This document shows positions 5,726-5,726 of a stretch of DNA of 5,726 bases, one piece after another. The notes under the pieces are model-generated. The model was given only the letters and a program-made list of their open reading frames with translations. It was not told where the DNA came from and ran no database searches. Made by a program: the position numbers and the translations under genes. This DNA is from Granulosicoccaceae bacterium (GTDB taxonomy: Bacteria; Pseudomonadota; Gammaproteobacteria; DAOVJZ01): NCBI GenBank assembly GCA_030632035.1, contig DAOVJZ010000111.1:1-5726 (forward strand). Reading direction: 5' to 3'. How positions within the stretch are numbered: the first letter of the stretch is position 1; each line of letters starts with the position of its first letter.

Positions 5726-5726
5726 A

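Noticed and set aside
5700..5726. ArgR operator (ARG box) upstream of argD
   Set aside because: GAATCATTTGCA keeps only one GAAT half-site and lacks the symmetric ATTC partner at the right spacing.

Overview
The window looks like a gammaproteobacterial chromosome of moderate to low GC (mid-40s % by eye). The pointers are an argD-argF pair followed by an FbpC/PotA-type ABC ATPase (as I recall, P. aeruginosa also has an ABC ATPase gene beside argF), and a YgiM-like 'SH3 and anchor' protein, a family typical of Gammaproteobacteria. I cannot name a genus. No phage, IS transposase, CRISPR, rRNA or tRNA gene is visible.

Layout. The left part (1-1577, + strand) holds the 3' part of a TPR protein whose start lies outside the window, and a small soluble histidine kinase overlapping it by 20 bp. 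The two look like a translationally coupled two-component signalling pair. The rest (1584-5726, - strand) reads right to left as a compact gene cluster: argD (acetylornithine aminotransferase), 2 bp, argF (ornithine carbamoyltransferase), a 206-bp gap, an ABC ATPase, 28 bp, and an SH3/anchor membrane protein. The kinase and the SH3 gene converge with 6 bp between their stop codons. A terminator-like hairpin lies just upstream of argD, after what may be the last codons of another gene.

The least ordinary part is the argF-ABC gap. It is almost filled by a 162-bp imperfect palindrome (3376-3537) with 11-bp perfect ends and a 12-bp perfect inner block at equal distance from both ends. On the - strand the same DNA contains a 45-codon ORF (3373-3510) with a well-placed AGGA ribosome-binding site, 32 bp after argF and 36 bp before the ABC gene. 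It may be an undescribed small gene of the operon, or a palindromic (MITE-like) repeat with an incidental ORF. In RNA the palindrome would pair the ORF's ribosome-binding site with the ORF's own 3' end.

How the genes work together: ArgD and ArgF carry out two steps of arginine synthesis (N-acetylornithine formation, then ornithine to citrulline). The ABC ATPase has no permease or binding protein in view, so its substrate is unknown. The SH3/anchor protein is probably an envelope protein. The TPR/kinase pair belongs to a separate transcription unit.
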